The notes below the pieces were generated by a model that was not told the DNA's origin, did not search any database, and saw only the letters and a program-made list of their open reading frames with translations. A program made the translations under genes and the position numbers. Below are positions 49,501 through 56,060 of a DNA stretch of 64,000 bases, one piece after another (within the stretch, counting starts at the first letter, position 1; each line of letters opens with the position of its first letter). Origin of the DNA: Chamaecyparis obtusa (Eukaryota; Streptophyta; Pinopsida; Cupressales; Cupressaceae); assembly GCA_027943335.1 (NCBI GenBank), contig BSBK01003560.1, forward strand, positions 871,001 to 935,000, in the 5' to 3' direction.

Positions 49501-50658
49501 GAAACAACAACAAATCATTGATTAGACCATCATTGACGTTCTTTGGAGCCACCACCACCTAATGCACAATATCCAAAAAGAACTTGGATGGGCATGAAAG
49601 ACTATCTACACTCTTTGCATCCGTGAATGGTACCTATATCACCATTTACATATGAATCATTGTGGTTTCCACTTTCTAATCCTACGAATATCAATTCAAA
49701 TGGCAAGTTGCTTTCCTTGACGCTGCTAGTTATGGCAGTCACATCATGTCTATCTTTTGCTAACCCTAATCCACCTTGCCCAAAAGAAATGCCATGATTG
49801 CTTCCCTTGATAGTCATTGGCAAATGTTATCAATATGTTTACAACACATATTCTTAGGTATAACTATATATTATTCATGTTATTGTTATTCCCAACATGT
49901 CAAGATAATATAGTAATCAATACAAACAAGTTTTACTCTGAATAGACCAATCACAACAATTCAATTTTCTTTCCTAAAGTTTGGACAACAGCTTAAAATA
50001 TAGCTAACTAAAATAGGTATTCATCTTATTCAGTATTGAGTTGTTGACAATGAAAAGATAATTTATTGTTTTATTGTGTATGTAACGTACACCAAATCAT
50101 AATTCATTCTTTTCTCGTCCACTATGATATAAATAGCAATGATTACAGTTTACCACAATTTTGCAAGATAGCTTTAAACATATCAACCCAGCATACAAAG
50201 ATGAGATTCAACTTCCTAACATGAGGATACATACGAAACTACCTCACAAGCATTAACATATTAAATCACGTCATCATTTATGAACACCAATTGAATGGTA
50301 GAAATAAACAAATGTAGCCTTATACTTTGTTCCAGGACACGATCCATTTCAAAAACTTATTGTAGAATAAAATCATGAAAAGACGAGCGCCCTAAAACCC
50401 AAAACCCTCAATCGCAAGATAATCATTTGAGAGGCTTAGATCGACAACAAAGCAATTAAACATGCAAAACAAACTGATAGAAAGTATAAGAGTCTAGTGA
50501 AGAATACCAAAAACGTCGGAGATGAGAATGACTGCAGCTGTGGCGTCAGAAGGACCAGTGACATAAGCCGTCAAGTCGTGGAAGGATTCGAGGCGTCCGA
50601 CGCCCACGGGAGGATGATTTCGCGGCGGAGGCGACTCACAACACTGCGGACCCGCCAT
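2808..50658 (-). CDS. Dienelactone hydrolase (DLH) family protein, spliced gene, 3' end outside window
   Basis: Six exons (50508-50658, 28805-28826, 3730-3850, 3424-3514, 3114-3203, 2808-2908) join into one open frame of 192 codons with GT/AG at every junction. The product is an alpha/beta hydrolase of the DLH family, which in plants includes proteins labelled endo-1,3;1,4-beta-D-glucanase-like. It is probably soluble and cytosolic, as no signal peptide is seen. Visible landmarks are MAGPQCC at the N-terminus, ISDVFGYEAP near residues 46-55, VVVPDYFNGDPY near 71-82, the nucleophile elbow GFCWGA with Cys126, LLHPS near 146-150, and AILGAEID with Asp172 as the likely triad acid. The family is usually about 240 residues, so some 45-50 residues with the catalytic His are missing; the splice donor after residue 192 implies another exon to the left. 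No frameshift or stop interrupts the six exons, so the gene looks functional. The physiological substrate cannot be told from sequence. Confidence 0.9.
3114..3203 (-). CDS. DLH gene exon 5
   Basis: This exon has 90 nt. The acceptor is TGTTACAG and the donor GTGAGA. It encodes AKVVVELAKGEALKAG and LLHPSRVTVDDIK, which follow GFCWG directly in this family. The exon carries phase 1 on both sides. Confidence 0.9.
3424..3514 (-). CDS. DLH gene exon 4 with nucleophile motif
   Basis: This exon has 91 nt. The acceptor is TGCTTTAG and the donor GTGAGA. It encodes EKGFEDSVKIIEVLKSKG and then the nucleophile elbow GFCWG, in which Cys126 is the expected catalytic residue. The last base opens the codon completed by exon 5. 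Confidence 0.9.
3730..3850 (-). CDS. DLH gene exon 3
   Basis: This exon has 121 nt and lies between acceptor GATATAG and donor GTAATG. It completes the Arg codon from exon 2 and encodes KLADKVAEAG, VVVPDYFNGDPY and a region ending WIKNHAP. The exon ends in phase 0. Confidence 0.9.
6717..7480 (-). pseudogene. Ty3/gypsy chromovirus pol 3' end (integrase C-terminus and chromodomain), broken
   Basis: Read on the minus strand, three frames give successive pieces of one protein end. The first is an integrase tail with QIAQEQQRNYADRH. Next comes a segment with FKVTKRVGEVAHELELP and HVSCLKKVLGQHV. The last is a chromodomain with SEYLINWKNLSLEDATWEGE. These are hallmarks of plant chromoviruses, in which the chromodomain steers integration toward heterochromatin. 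At least two frameshifts and a stop break it. Reverse transcriptase and LTRs were not found next to it. A purine-rich stretch (AAGAGGAAGAGGATG on the minus strand, near 6680) could be the polypurine tract. Confidence 0.85.
9728..9872. repeat. Alternating TG/CA/TA array, left block
   Basis: Self-complementary runs such as TATATACACATGTGTGTATA form a purine-pyrimidine alternating tract inside the Harbinger-like element. ORFs across it, in both directions, are artefacts of low complexity. Confidence 0.85.
9880..11085. other. GC-richer centre of the Harbinger-like element with recurring AATAGTAGGG
   Basis: Between the two arrays lies non-coding DNA rich in runs of C and G. The short word AATAGTAGGG, or its complement, recurs at about 9897, 10775, 10878, 10976 and 11071, with variants elsewhere such as ACTATTCTATGG. 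No gene is recognised. Confidence 0.6.
11089..11690. repeat. Alternating TG/CA/TA array, right block, with 206-bp higher-order repeat
   Basis: About 600 bp are almost wholly alternating purine and pyrimidine, built from TACACACGTGTGTATA-like palindromes. The landmark GTGCGTATATATAAACACAT occurs at 11305 (one base different) and 11511, so a 206-bp segment has been duplicated. By eye about 15 CACGTG hexamers occur. All overlapping ORFs on both strands are spurious. Confidence 0.9.
12430..13530. repeat. Degenerate interspersed repeat, 27-bp core, about 19 copies
   Basis: The core is close to GTCCCTATAGG, then about six variable bases, then AATTTCCACTT. Between 12880 and 13060 the copies follow each other at 27 or multiples of about 27 bp; elsewhere they are 60-110 bp apart. 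In the plus frame at 12862-13065 the unit reads as nine codons, roughly FPLVPM plus three variable residues. This suggests decay of a once-coding 9-residue repeat, although no long ORF survives. Confidence 0.75.
14592..15233 (+). CDS. Unrecognised 213-residue protein, probably repeat-borne
   Basis: An intact ORF starts MAEAKGEATASKAQMKR and contains KSQMSSKWKNIGDTNFEH, MAINIMKSGIYH and CNELTVEYARHYDP. It has no signal peptide or membrane segment, is rich in Lys and Met and is likely soluble. I cannot assign a domain. From recollection it resembles uncharacterised multi-copy predicted proteins of conifers, but this is unverified. The final codons run into GAT|GTGAGT, a good splice donor, so the ORF may be a first exon. 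It could belong with the decayed ORF at 22500-24653, with the LTR element between them as a later insertion; this is only inference. Confidence 0.45.
   Translation: MAEAKGEATASKAQMKRIIEGYYPKSQMSSKWKNIGDTNFEHLNMKRMKRRMFGTQDQLPSPMAINIMKSGIYHVAGFFLAIQCNELTVEYARHYDPQSRTVNTFKGAMLAFISEKAVRETFAIPYHQKMQVGTKEEAQSMSEKRPKACMNIINKRWIIEPRRQHSKLPKKFTSTNVKDDYCDMIFMLNKVMGDPQGALLENSMFYFKEEMLM
17414..17649 (-). repeat. 3' LTR of the gag-only element
   Basis: This is the left copy, downstream for the minus-strand element. It is preceded by the target duplication CACAA at 17409-17413. Ends are TATTATGG and CGTAATA. It contains the TATA-like CTATATATACAAG. Confidence 0.92.
17701..18564 (-). pseudogene. Copia-type gag (capsid and zinc knuckle), two in-frame TAG stops
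   Basis: A single minus frame of 288 codons, including the final stop, runs from ATG at 18564. It has the copia gag (UBN2-like) core with QILFGKTAAKIWTVLKDLHE, MSLQEHLLKIKDIKDQLEA and LKSLPPSYERF. A CCHC zinc knuckle, CNYCHKFGHMLRDC, follows near the C-terminus. TAG stops lie at 18526-18528 and 17980-17982. The related element at 43004-44647 has CAG at the position matching the first stop, so Gln is ancestral there. There is no frameshift. Gag would package RNA into virus-like particles with enzymes supplied by another element. Confidence 0.9.
19285..19296 (-). other. tRNA(iMet) primer-binding site
   Basis: The minus strand reads TGGTATTAGAGC immediately after the 5' LTR. The usual plant copia site is TGGTATCAGAGC, so there is one C-to-T change. 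Confidence 0.85.
19297..19533 (-). repeat. 5' LTR of the gag-only element
   Basis: This is the right copy, followed by the second CACAA at 19534-19538. It would carry the promoter for minus-strand transcription. The primer-binding site lies directly inside it at 19285-19296. Confidence 0.92.
19597..19659. repeat. Two short palindromes in a dispersed repeat
   Basis: CTTGGACAC-AA-GTGTCCAAG (19597-19616) and CTTGGACAG-CC-CTGTCCAAG (19640-19659) bracket GCAAGTGCAGATTCC. A related copy lies at 17062-17110, and weaker copies at 21344-21383 and 21679-21720. Confidence 0.7.
21985..22235. repeat. Tandem duplication, period about 155 bp
   Basis: CATAAGGGA is followed by TTGGCTCAGTAAGTCTAAGC and then ATGATGAGAG in the first copy (21985-22090). 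It recurs with substitutions at 22140-22240. Confidence 0.75.
22500..24653 (+). pseudogene. Long coiled-coil-like ORF, interrupted only by stop codons
   Basis: From at least 22500 to the final TAG at 24651 the plus frame is continuous, with no frameshift, but broken by TAA at 22542 and by stops at 22728, 22899, 22980, 23052, 23331, 23742, 23994 and 24162. Six of these nine are TAG and three TAA; each is one C-to-T step from CAG or CAA. The protein is Glu/Lys-rich with heptad-like stretches (MKEKMRKLEEKYQKLKGENK), suggesting a coiled coil. Residues encoded at 23541-23792 are tandemly duplicated in frame (252 bp). The C-terminal part has FWLDCFTKDDFENFSIF and ILEFKWESVPSVSV. I do not recognise the family; it is probably repeat-borne. 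Confidence 0.7.
23541..24044 (+). repeat. In-frame 252-bp tandem duplication
   Basis: GAAGATTTTGCACAAGC begins at 23541 and again at 23793. Both copies encode KALCEYLNSLSHLVREESQA and then VERI-QIS followed by a TAG stop. Both carry the same stop, so it arose before the duplication or was copied by conversion. Confidence 0.9.
25440..26130 (-). pseudogene. Decayed Ty3/gypsy-type gag leader with primer-binding site
   Basis: The minus strand reads TGGTAGTAGAGC at 26119-26130, a diverged primer site. It lies 2 nt from a possible LTR end (GCTGCTACACCA, whose complement starts at 26133). Downstream, a broken frame includes NLEELVDYITKMEEYFKF, which resembles the start of plant Ty3/gypsy gag. Many stops and frame changes follow. 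The other LTR was not found, so the element's extent is unknown. It shares its strand with the chromodomain relic at 6.7-7.5 kb and could be the other end of the same old element, but nothing proves it. Confidence 0.5.
27816..27957. repeat. Tandem duplication, period about 70 bp
   Basis: ATTAAGGATTAGCTAGGAG at 27816 and ATTAAGGAATGGCTAGGAG at 27886 are each followed by GAGGTGAA or AAGGTGAA and AGCCATCT. Confidence 0.75.
28805..28826 (-). CDS. DLH gene exon 2, a 22-nt microexon
   Basis: On the minus strand the acceptor CTGATGCAG is followed by 22 coding bases and then the donor GTAAAC. With the G left over from exon 1 it encodes GYEAPIF plus the first two bases of an Arg codon, exactly the family segment that follows ISDVF and precedes RKLADKV. 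A longer exon from the acceptor CTCTCTAG near 28879 would place a stop immediately after exon 1, so the microexon is the only reading I found that keeps the frame. Confidence 0.85.
29033..29230. repeat. Tandem duplication, period about 98 bp
   Basis: AATTAGCAGTGGAATACGCATT at 29061 recurs as a close copy with ATTAGCAGTGGAATATACATT near 29160. Similar flanks (AACAAGGAATA before, TTGGTATAATC after) extend the match to about 98 bp. Confidence 0.75.
29757..29965. other. Local GC-rich island with GGTCCGG motifs
   Basis: About 200 bp are much richer in G and C than their surroundings, with repeated GGTCCGG, GGACC and CCAGACC words. The style resembles the GGATCCGGGTCC-rich end of hAT-B. I found no convincing terminal repeats or target duplication, so it may be a decayed transposon end. 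ORFs crossing it are not supported. Confidence 0.4.
30519..30551. repeat. (TA)n microsatellite
   Basis: An uninterrupted TA dinucleotide run. Similar AT runs occur at about 39908-39935 and 40493-40530. Confidence 0.95.
31142..31585 (+). other. Unrecognised 147-codon ORF in a block of different composition
   Basis: The ORF is Cys-rich at its start (FLSSCCVY, CLPCVEKECC), then has LELKTRTCSDKELERMLKET and EISQVPCAYIHSLWQE. No domain, splice pattern or homologue is recognised. The surrounding 30.9-33.0 kb has more CG dinucleotides and TGTG words than its flanks, so it may be part of one inserted element. It may not be a gene. Confidence 0.2.
32840..33055 (+). repeat. Possible copia-type LTR end fragment
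   Basis: GCCGTGGTTTTTCCCGT, then GGATTTCCACGAGATAA, then ATTCACCCCCTCCCC form the succession commonly seen in the R/U5 part of plant copia LTRs. No partner LTR, primer site or target duplication was found, so boundaries are uncertain. Confidence 0.4.
33068..33993. repeat. Perfect 50-bp direct repeats 876 bp apart
   Basis: The 50 bp from GTTGTTACATCAGGATC to CACTCACTAGGTAA are identical at 33068-33117 and 33944-33993. AAGATCGACTCCCGAAA also occurs twice between them (about 33126 and 33212). I see no LTR features. Confidence 0.85.
35239..35304. repeat. Perfect 50-bp palindrome with outer arms
   Basis: Positions 35247-35296 form an exact palindrome centred on CCATATGG; each 25-nt arm reads CATTATAAATATGCGATAAT inward and then ACCAT. 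After a 2-nt mismatch the symmetry continues with GTATGT (35239-35244) and ACATAC (35299-35304). It lies in the 5' part of hAT-A. Confidence 0.95.
35400..36030. repeat. Degenerate tandem repeat in hAT-A leader
   Basis: The words ATCTCAGACTTAG, CAACTATTTGG, TGACTGCCCTCTTTAAAAG and TCTGATAAATTTTGAT recur in this order about seven times at irregular spacing of roughly 50-110 bp. Confidence 0.8.
36569..36685. repeat. Hairpin of 35-nt arms in the hAT-B left end
   Basis: Arms 36569-36603 and 36651-36685 pair at 32 of 35 positions around a 47-nt loop. The left arm begins GGGTCCGTGACGG and ends GTCCGTGCATG. All three mismatches are C/T or G/A differences. Confidence 0.85.
37100..39660 (+). pseudogene. 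hAT-B transposase, near-intact spliced gene with one frameshift and one stop
   Basis: Exons are 37100-38231, 38326-38622, 38750-39151 and 39274-39660, all with GT/AG junctions (donors GTAAAT, GTAAGT, GTAAGT). A 98-bp leader intron (36993-37090) precedes the ATG. The product of about 739 codons has a BED-like finger (CNFCKTQYRSSYSW, then H and C), a DUF659 domain (SIVSDGWKDCKNRPLINVI, TPCTVDSLNLVMK), the hAT core and the dimerisation segment (SSSAAKRNWSTYSFIHSIKRN), then an acidic tail. Transposase would bind the element ends and cut them. Two lesions are seen: an extra A at about 37667, before GINEAPSG, and TAA at 38190-38192 where the family has Gln (NHHMSQAIF). Everything else is open, so inactivation looks recent. 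Confidence 0.88.
43004..43234 (-). repeat. 3' LTR of the second gag-type element
   Basis: It is preceded by target duplication CTAAT (42999-43003). Ends are TATTATGC and CTCTAATA. Confidence 0.88.
44422..44647 (-). repeat. 5' LTR of the second gag-type element
   Basis: It is followed by CTAAT (44648-44652). The primer site TGGTATAAGAGC lies at 44410-44421 on the minus strand. Confidence 0.88.
45535..46110 (+). pseudogene. Ty1/copia pol 3' end (RNase H), broken
   Basis: The plus strand encodes, with several stops, a copia RNase H end: RYVNGTKGYGILY, GYVFHLGSGIMSWASKKEPS, AANAATCRAIWLQ, DNVSSIALTKNPVFHG and QFANIFTKPLTRDNF. Stops include TGA where SDW is usual and TGA in the HG(R)SKH segment. 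LTRs were not found. It lies just outside the right end of hAT-A, so it is a separate and old relic. Confidence 0.85.
47040..47436. repeat. Tandem duplication, period about 223 bp, with internal sub-repeats
   Basis: ACCTAAGGGCA begins at about 47040 and 47263. Both copies run through ATGCTTTATTGTGTAA and end TTCTTCCACTTGTAAAGCA. Inside each, ATAAGACCTAAAGGCA-like words recur every 20-30 bp. Confidence 0.8.
48780..49360 (-). pseudogene. LINE ORF1 relic (DUF4283-type domain and knuckle region)
   Basis: On the minus strand, a frame near 49200-49300 reads FVVATSYTPKDHNFILNNKP and LLKPWNSNFN. At 49110-49160 it reads VRFPNLPLEFWLDS with IGMFVGK after it. Further on, LDF-ELPFWCR recalls the segment before the zinc knuckle. 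This is the usual order in the first ORF of plant L1-type retrotransposons. Several stops and shifts break it. A 73-codon ORF at 49602-49823, on the same strand and upstream, may belong to its N-terminal part but is not recognisable. Confidence 0.7.
50508..50658 (-). CDS. DLH gene exon 1 (start codon)
   Basis: This exon has 151 nt, 50 codons plus one base. The ATG is at 50658 in the context AAAAATGGCG. It encodes MAGPQCCESPPP at the start and ends in the strand ILISDVF. The donor is G|GTATTC. It is clearly more GC-rich than the surrounding DNA. This start is chosen because the MAG(or S)xQCCxxPP opening is what plant DLH proteins begin with. Confidence 0.9.
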
Positions 50659-50699
50659 TTTTCCCTCTTACAAAACAGCTCTGAAATGCTTCCTCTTTT

Positions 50700-50725
50700 T
50701 ATTCCAACTCATATAAATAAACAGT
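50700..50725 (-). promoter_or_regulatory. Candidate TATA box of the DLH gene
   Basis: Read on the minus strand, TTTATTTATATGAG lies about 55-65 bp upstream of the exon 1 ATG. This position suits a TATA box with a very short 5' UTR. No other promoter element was identified with confidence. Confidence 0.4.
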
Positions 50726-50739
50726 GCAGTCTGTTGGCA

Positions 50740-53140
50740 TTTCTCGTTGTGAGTAAATTCAAAACTACTGATTTTTATATTCGTTTCTTCATTATCGTTA
50801 TGGCGTTCGTCATCATTGTTCTCCGTCATTGATGCCGTACTTTGAAAGGAAGTTTTGTCACTTTTTCTTTTTTTATGGACGGTTTAGGAATCTGATACGG
50901 GTCCACACGTACAACCTCTTCAGCTTAGAGCCAAGGACTGAGAGGCATCCACGTCACCAAATTTATCCAGAACGAGCTTGGCCTCATCCTTTATGATGTC
51001 GGAGCCTTGCACTCAGCAAGACTTGATCCTTGGTGGGCTGTTTGCAAGCTATTCAACTTCACCAATAGATCAAGGACCCATTGATGTTTTATCACTTTTG
51101 GCTTATGCACTCACTAGATAAAAATTTCTCACTCAAATTCATTAATTAGAACAACAAATAAAGATGTAGATGTTTTAGGACTTTTGGAATCATACTCAAT
51201 GAAATTCTAAATATAAGTATTTAATTTTGAAATTGATAACAAGAATGGCCAAAGTTCTTATCAATAGTGTGGTAGTTTGATCTTGAAATAGGAAAATATT
51301 TGGAATGATGCTTTTTTCAAGAAAATCTATTTATTTAGATTAAAAAATTGAAGTGTTTAATAGATTGTTGAAATGTCATATGAAATAATAATAATAATAT
51401 ACAATGAATTGTTTAATCATATTTATTATTAAGATTATTTATGTAATTGAATTTGTTACATGAATCTAAATTGAAAAATGTTAAATCGAGTAGTATGAAC
51501 TAAGGAGTAAGTATGCAAAAATATGTATAGTATTGAAATTGAAACAATAATTTCATTGGTTTATGTTTTTTTTTAGATTATAAAAATACAATTGAAAACT
51601 TGAAGGTGAACAAACACAATTTTGAAAATCCCCTACAAAAATTATCTTATTGTAAATAAGTTGATTCTACTTTAAAGTCATTTGATAAAGCTAGTATATA
51701 GATTTTCAACTAATAATCTTTAATATTTTTTCTATAAAAAGTAGTATTTGTGAGTGTTTCTTTCTATTATATTGAAGATTATATATTAGACTTTCAAGAT
51801 CTTAGTGTATATCATATTTAAAGAAAACAAATTTGGAGAAGTTTCGAGAGGACTTACTTCTATTTGTTGGATATATGGTCTCCCTAGCTAGTTGTAACAT
51901 TTCTAGTCAGTCATACCACTTCTTGAAGGGTCATGTGAGGTTTTCAATGGAGTTGTTGGGGCTTTTAAAAGCTAAAATCTGCATTTATTGGAGTGATTTA
52001 CTATTGTTTTCCATTTCTTGACCTAGCCATCCATTTTGAAAGCATTTTGGCACCTTCCAAATGCATATTTGTGAGCAGCTCTAGTTATTTCTTGGCTACA
52101 TTTTGAGCGTGTGTGGAATTTTGATAAGTTATGTCATTTCATGAATTGGATTGCCATGTCATGTTTGAGAAATATTAAAAAAATCCGATAATGAATTAAA
52201 TATGGAATTTTCCAGCAATGTAATTTCTAAGTTTTTGTTCATTCTTTGAATTTGTAAAGGAGCTGCAAAACTTTTTATATAAAAAGTACAATGAGAATAG
52301 AGAAAAGTGGGATACCGAATTCATGGAATTTGATAGGCTTGTGGACACCAGTTGATTTAGGCTTCATCTTGTTCCTGACATTTCACGTGATGAATGGAGT
52401 CGAATACTGGGAAGATTCAAGCGATATGTGGAATATAAAAGAACTACTAGAAGACACAAGTGGCCTACTCTGACTTTTGAATTATAGAATATTCTATTAT
52501 ATACTGTAATGACAAATAAAAATAATAATACTATAATGTCAAAGATAGTTATTAATTCTTGAGTTGTGACACCTTGGAAAGCATGTCATTTTTTGTCCTA
52601 CAGCAGAAGTAGCTAAAGCTATTTTGTCTTCTAGTGGAAATAGGTAAGAAATATGATTTTTAATTCTAGGGAGCTTCTAGAAGGTAAATCTTGGCCCTTG
52701 AGAGGATTTAATCCTAGCCACTGATTCAAATTGTGAAATTTATAAAATACCTTTGTCTCTCCTCATTTTGTAAGAAGGTTTTGTGAATTGTTGCTCTAAT
52801 GCTGGTGAAATGAATACATGATCCTCATTGATTTAGTGAAATAATAGTGTTTATTTGTGAACGTGCATGGCTCTACATTCCTAAAGGCAAATTTTTATTC
52901 CATTTTAGTTCAATTTAGTTCATGAAAAGTTGTTAAATATTTTATGCATTGGAATTCCTAGCTCATACCATTCGCAGTGTGTTGATGCATATTGTAGTGC
53001 ATGGTTACTTCAAACTTATTCATGAGATCTAGTTCAATTTCTAGGCTTGTATATCACGACTACATATTTTATGGGTTTAATATATACTTAGAGATTTGAA
53101 AATCATTTGTGTTACCATTGAAGCTTGCACTGATTATGTC
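50740..53140. other. Upstream intergenic DNA, no gene recognised
   Basis: This is AT-rich sequence with scattered homopolymers. A small plus frame at about 52290-52488 includes VPDISRDEWSRILGRF in one reading but matches nothing I know and is broken. A GC-richer patch at 50890-51060 is also unassigned. Confidence 0.4.
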
Positions 53141-53149
53141 TAGTTGTGT

Positions 53150-56060
53150 TAACCTAGCGAAGCACAATCTGGTTTTCTAGCAATTTTGAGAGGAAAACAA
53201 ATAACATTATTAGGGTTTTGGGTTTTATGGAGCAGAAAATGTAAAAAATCTATCATATATTTGTCCTTCTCTTTGTGTTTTATGGGTAAGGTTTGGAAGG
53301 ATGACTTGGAAAATTTTAGGTTGTTAGGTATTAATTTATAGGCCTTCTTAAAAAAAAAAATCATTGTTTGTCATTTTTCTCTATGTTTTACTATTGTGGT
53401 TAGATTGATAACTTGAAGAAATGTATGTTGTTAGTAATAATTTTTAGACCTCTTTTTAAAGAAATCCATGTTTTTAGCTATTAATTCTTAGCCCTTTTTC
53501 TATGTTGTTAGTTTGGAGGCAAGTAAATAATTTAATACAAAATCAAAAAAAGTCTTTCCACTATTCATTGTTGACTCTTTATTTTTTTAATTTCATTGTT
53601 ACAGTTCATCAACAATAATCTTATTTATATCAATTTTGAAAGGAAATCCATTAACATTTTTAGGGTTTTGGGTTTTGTGCAATAGAAATATAAGAAATCT
53701 TTCTTTATGTGTTTTATAATTTTTTAAGGTTTTATAAAAAATTGGTAGAAAACTGAGAATTAAATGTTGCAAGTTTTTGCTGTGTACTTGTAAATTATTT
53801 TTTTGTTGTATTTAACTTGATTCAAGAATATAATTTTATTGTGTAGGTGTAGAGGTTTGAAAATCCATTAATGTTTTTAGGGTTTTGGGTTTGTATTGCA
53901 AAGTAATGTAAGTTTTTTATTAAGGTAAAAGCAAGTTTTGAATGGGCCCCGAAACCATTTACAAATAGTTTTTGGTGGGAACTATAACCCTAAGCTTAAA
54001 AATAGGAAGAATTAGCTCAAACCAAAGTGAAATAGTTGGGAAAAAAGATAAACCTTACAGCACCCCCCAGCACACAATGCCAGTAGAAAAACCAACAAAA
54101 CAAACCCAGCAAAATAATAGCAGCCAAAAGAAAGAAACTCAGAAAGGCTCAAGCTGCTGAGACCAAAGCCAGCGCCTTACAGCTTCACCAAATATCTAGG
54201 GTTTTCAGGCTCCCTAAACTGTACATAAGGGTTTTGATGGCTCCCATAACCAGGCTTAATGAAACAACAGCTTAAGTAATTGTGCAAGTAGGGCTTCAGT
54301 TGCACCAAACCATTAGGGTTTTGAAAGGCTCCCCCAACCTTTTTGATGGCTCCCCTAACCAGAATAGGATTTAACAACCAATAGAGCTGGCAGACAGACC
54401 TGTCCACCCTACCGAGACCAAACCAAAGAAGAAACAACAGCTTAAAAATATGAGCAAGAAAATCTTTAGCTACACCATAGCATTTAGGGTTTTGAATGAC
54501 TCCCCCAACTATTAACAATGAAATGGGAATGAGGATGACTCCCCAAACCACCAAATCACAAACTGCCAGAAAAAAGAAAAGACCATCAAGGATCTCTGGC
54601 AAAAATAGGACTCTCCAGCAATGGCCGAGCATAATAGGGTTTTGAAAGGCTCCCCCAACCTTTAACAAAGAGATGAAAAAGAGGAAGACTCCCCTCACCA
54701 CCAAATCACAACTTGCCAGGAAAAAGATAATACCATCACAGATCTTTGGCAGAAAAAGAACCCTCCAGCAATGGTCGAACTCACAAACAATACCCCAACC
54801 CACCTCTTCCATCTAGTTACTAGCCACTTCAATAGGTAGAGCCTCCACCTCAAAAGAAACTTCCACCTCTATAGAAAGCGGGAAAAAGGTGTTAAGAAGG
54901 AAAGAAACTTTCACCTCAAAACGAGCTTCCACCTCAATAGGAAGCAGAGTAGAGGAGTAATGAAGATGAGAAACCATCAGCTGCTAAAGAGCATTTGTGT
55001 GCCACCCCACCTCAATAGGGATCCCACACAAGACCACACCATACGAACCAACACCCCTCTCCCACGCAAATGAAAGAAGCGATGGAACCCAGAAAGAGGC
55101 CCACACGTGAGGTTCCCAGGAACAGGCCAGCATAATAGGATCCCAAAGAAGGACCCAAAGCAACCACTCACCATCACAGACCTTCTGAAGAAACAAGGGC
55201 CGCCTCCTCTCCAAAATAAAAAGGAAAAGAACCCCCCCCCCAGACCAAAACCGTCGCAGGGAGCCCAAATGCTAACAATCTTAACAGGAGAAAGGTGGGA
55301 GCACCGGATGCAAATGCAGCAGCCCCCCACCAAAAACTCTCACAAACCCCCACTTGGGTCACCGTCCTCATCATCTGAGTCACCCTCCTCTTCGAAGCCA
55401 GGGACCTCGCTCGCTCTGCTACCGCTCCCGCTCCCCTTCGAAGCCATCATTAAGTTGTTTCAACCATTTATTCCTTTAAAGTTACAACAGAAAATGGTGC
55501 ATGAAGATATGTTTTGACAATTTAGGGTTTATATTTTAGTAAATTTTTCTTCATTATAGAGCTAGCATTTGAAAATCTATAATTTGAGACTTTGTTATAT
55601 TTTTATAATGTTTTGGGTGGATATTCAGAATGTGTAAGCTATTATGTGTACATGGTTGACTTGGTATGAGAAGAACAAAGCAAAAAATGCGTAGACCATG
55701 GTTTGTGCTCAAATTAGTTGTTATATATGTGCATTTTGTGAATAGAATAGTTGTGAGTGAAGTTTATAATTTTGGCATGGAATCTCTAAGTTATGTTACA
55801 ATTTTGGCATAAATTTGTGGTCGTTCTTGGATGAGTAGGGTTTAGAATGTTAAGTTAGAGAAATATATGTTGTTAGCTATTAATTTTCAGCCATTTTCAC
55901 TACATGCCTTTATCTTTGTGTTTTTTATTTCATTGTTACCATTCGTTAACAATAATTCCTTATTCGTAGCAATTTTGACAAGAAATCCATTGATGTTTTT
56001 AGGGTTCTGGGTTTTATGAAATAGAAAACCTAAAAAAGCTATCCTTTATTTTTCCTTCTC
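53150..56060. repeat. Repeated AATCCATTAACATTTTTAGGG segment around a C-rich insert
   Basis: A segment of about 80-120 bp containing CCATTAATGTTTTTAGGG and GGGTTTTGGGTTTT, followed by a pyrimidine-rich stretch, occurs near 53190, 53635, 53860 and 55980. Between the third and fourth copies lies a block of different composition (about 53915-55450) that looks like an insertion. Confidence 0.6.
53915..55450 (-). other. C-rich inserted block, possible retroelement derivative
   Basis: The plus strand is strongly C- and A-rich. Read on the minus strand, the block starts with ATGGCTTCGAAGGGGAGCGG (ending near 55450), encodes about 35 residues rich in Ser, Gly, Asp and Glu, then meets a stop. It ends in CCTTAATAAAAAAC near 53915, which could be a short poly(A) tail. 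A 150-bp unit (AGGGTTTTGAA, GGCTCCCCCAACC, CCAGCAATGG) is tandemly repeated at about 54318-54780. A non-autonomous retroposon is the best guess. The 211-codon minus ORF across the repeats is hydrophobic and repetitive and I do not accept it as a gene. Confidence 0.35.

Larger units (their letters stand above)
28827..50507 (-). other. DLH intron 1, about 21.7 kb, with nested transposons
   Basis: The intron runs from donor GTATTC after exon 1 to acceptor CTGATGCAG before the 22-nt exon. It holds hAT-A with hAT-B and a gag-type LTR element inside it, plus copia and LINE relics. I see nothing nameable at 29230-29750, 29970-30500, 30560-30880, 34200-34740, 45300-45530, 46110-47030, 47850-48750 and 49830-50500. 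Confidence 0.8.

Noticed and set aside
53190..54330. TTTAGGGTTTTGGGTTT stretches resembling plant telomere repeat TTTAGGG
   Set aside because: They are isolated single copies within a larger dispersed repeat, not tandem telomeric arrays.
54177..54812. 211-codon minus-strand ORF
   Set aside because: It runs across a 150-bp tandem repeat, is composed of repeated hydrophobic words and shows no domain; it is likely a by-product of the C-rich composition.
55107..55517. 136-codon plus-strand Pro/Lys-rich ORF
   Set aside because: It is opposite the presumed coding direction of the C-rich insert and is explained by base composition.
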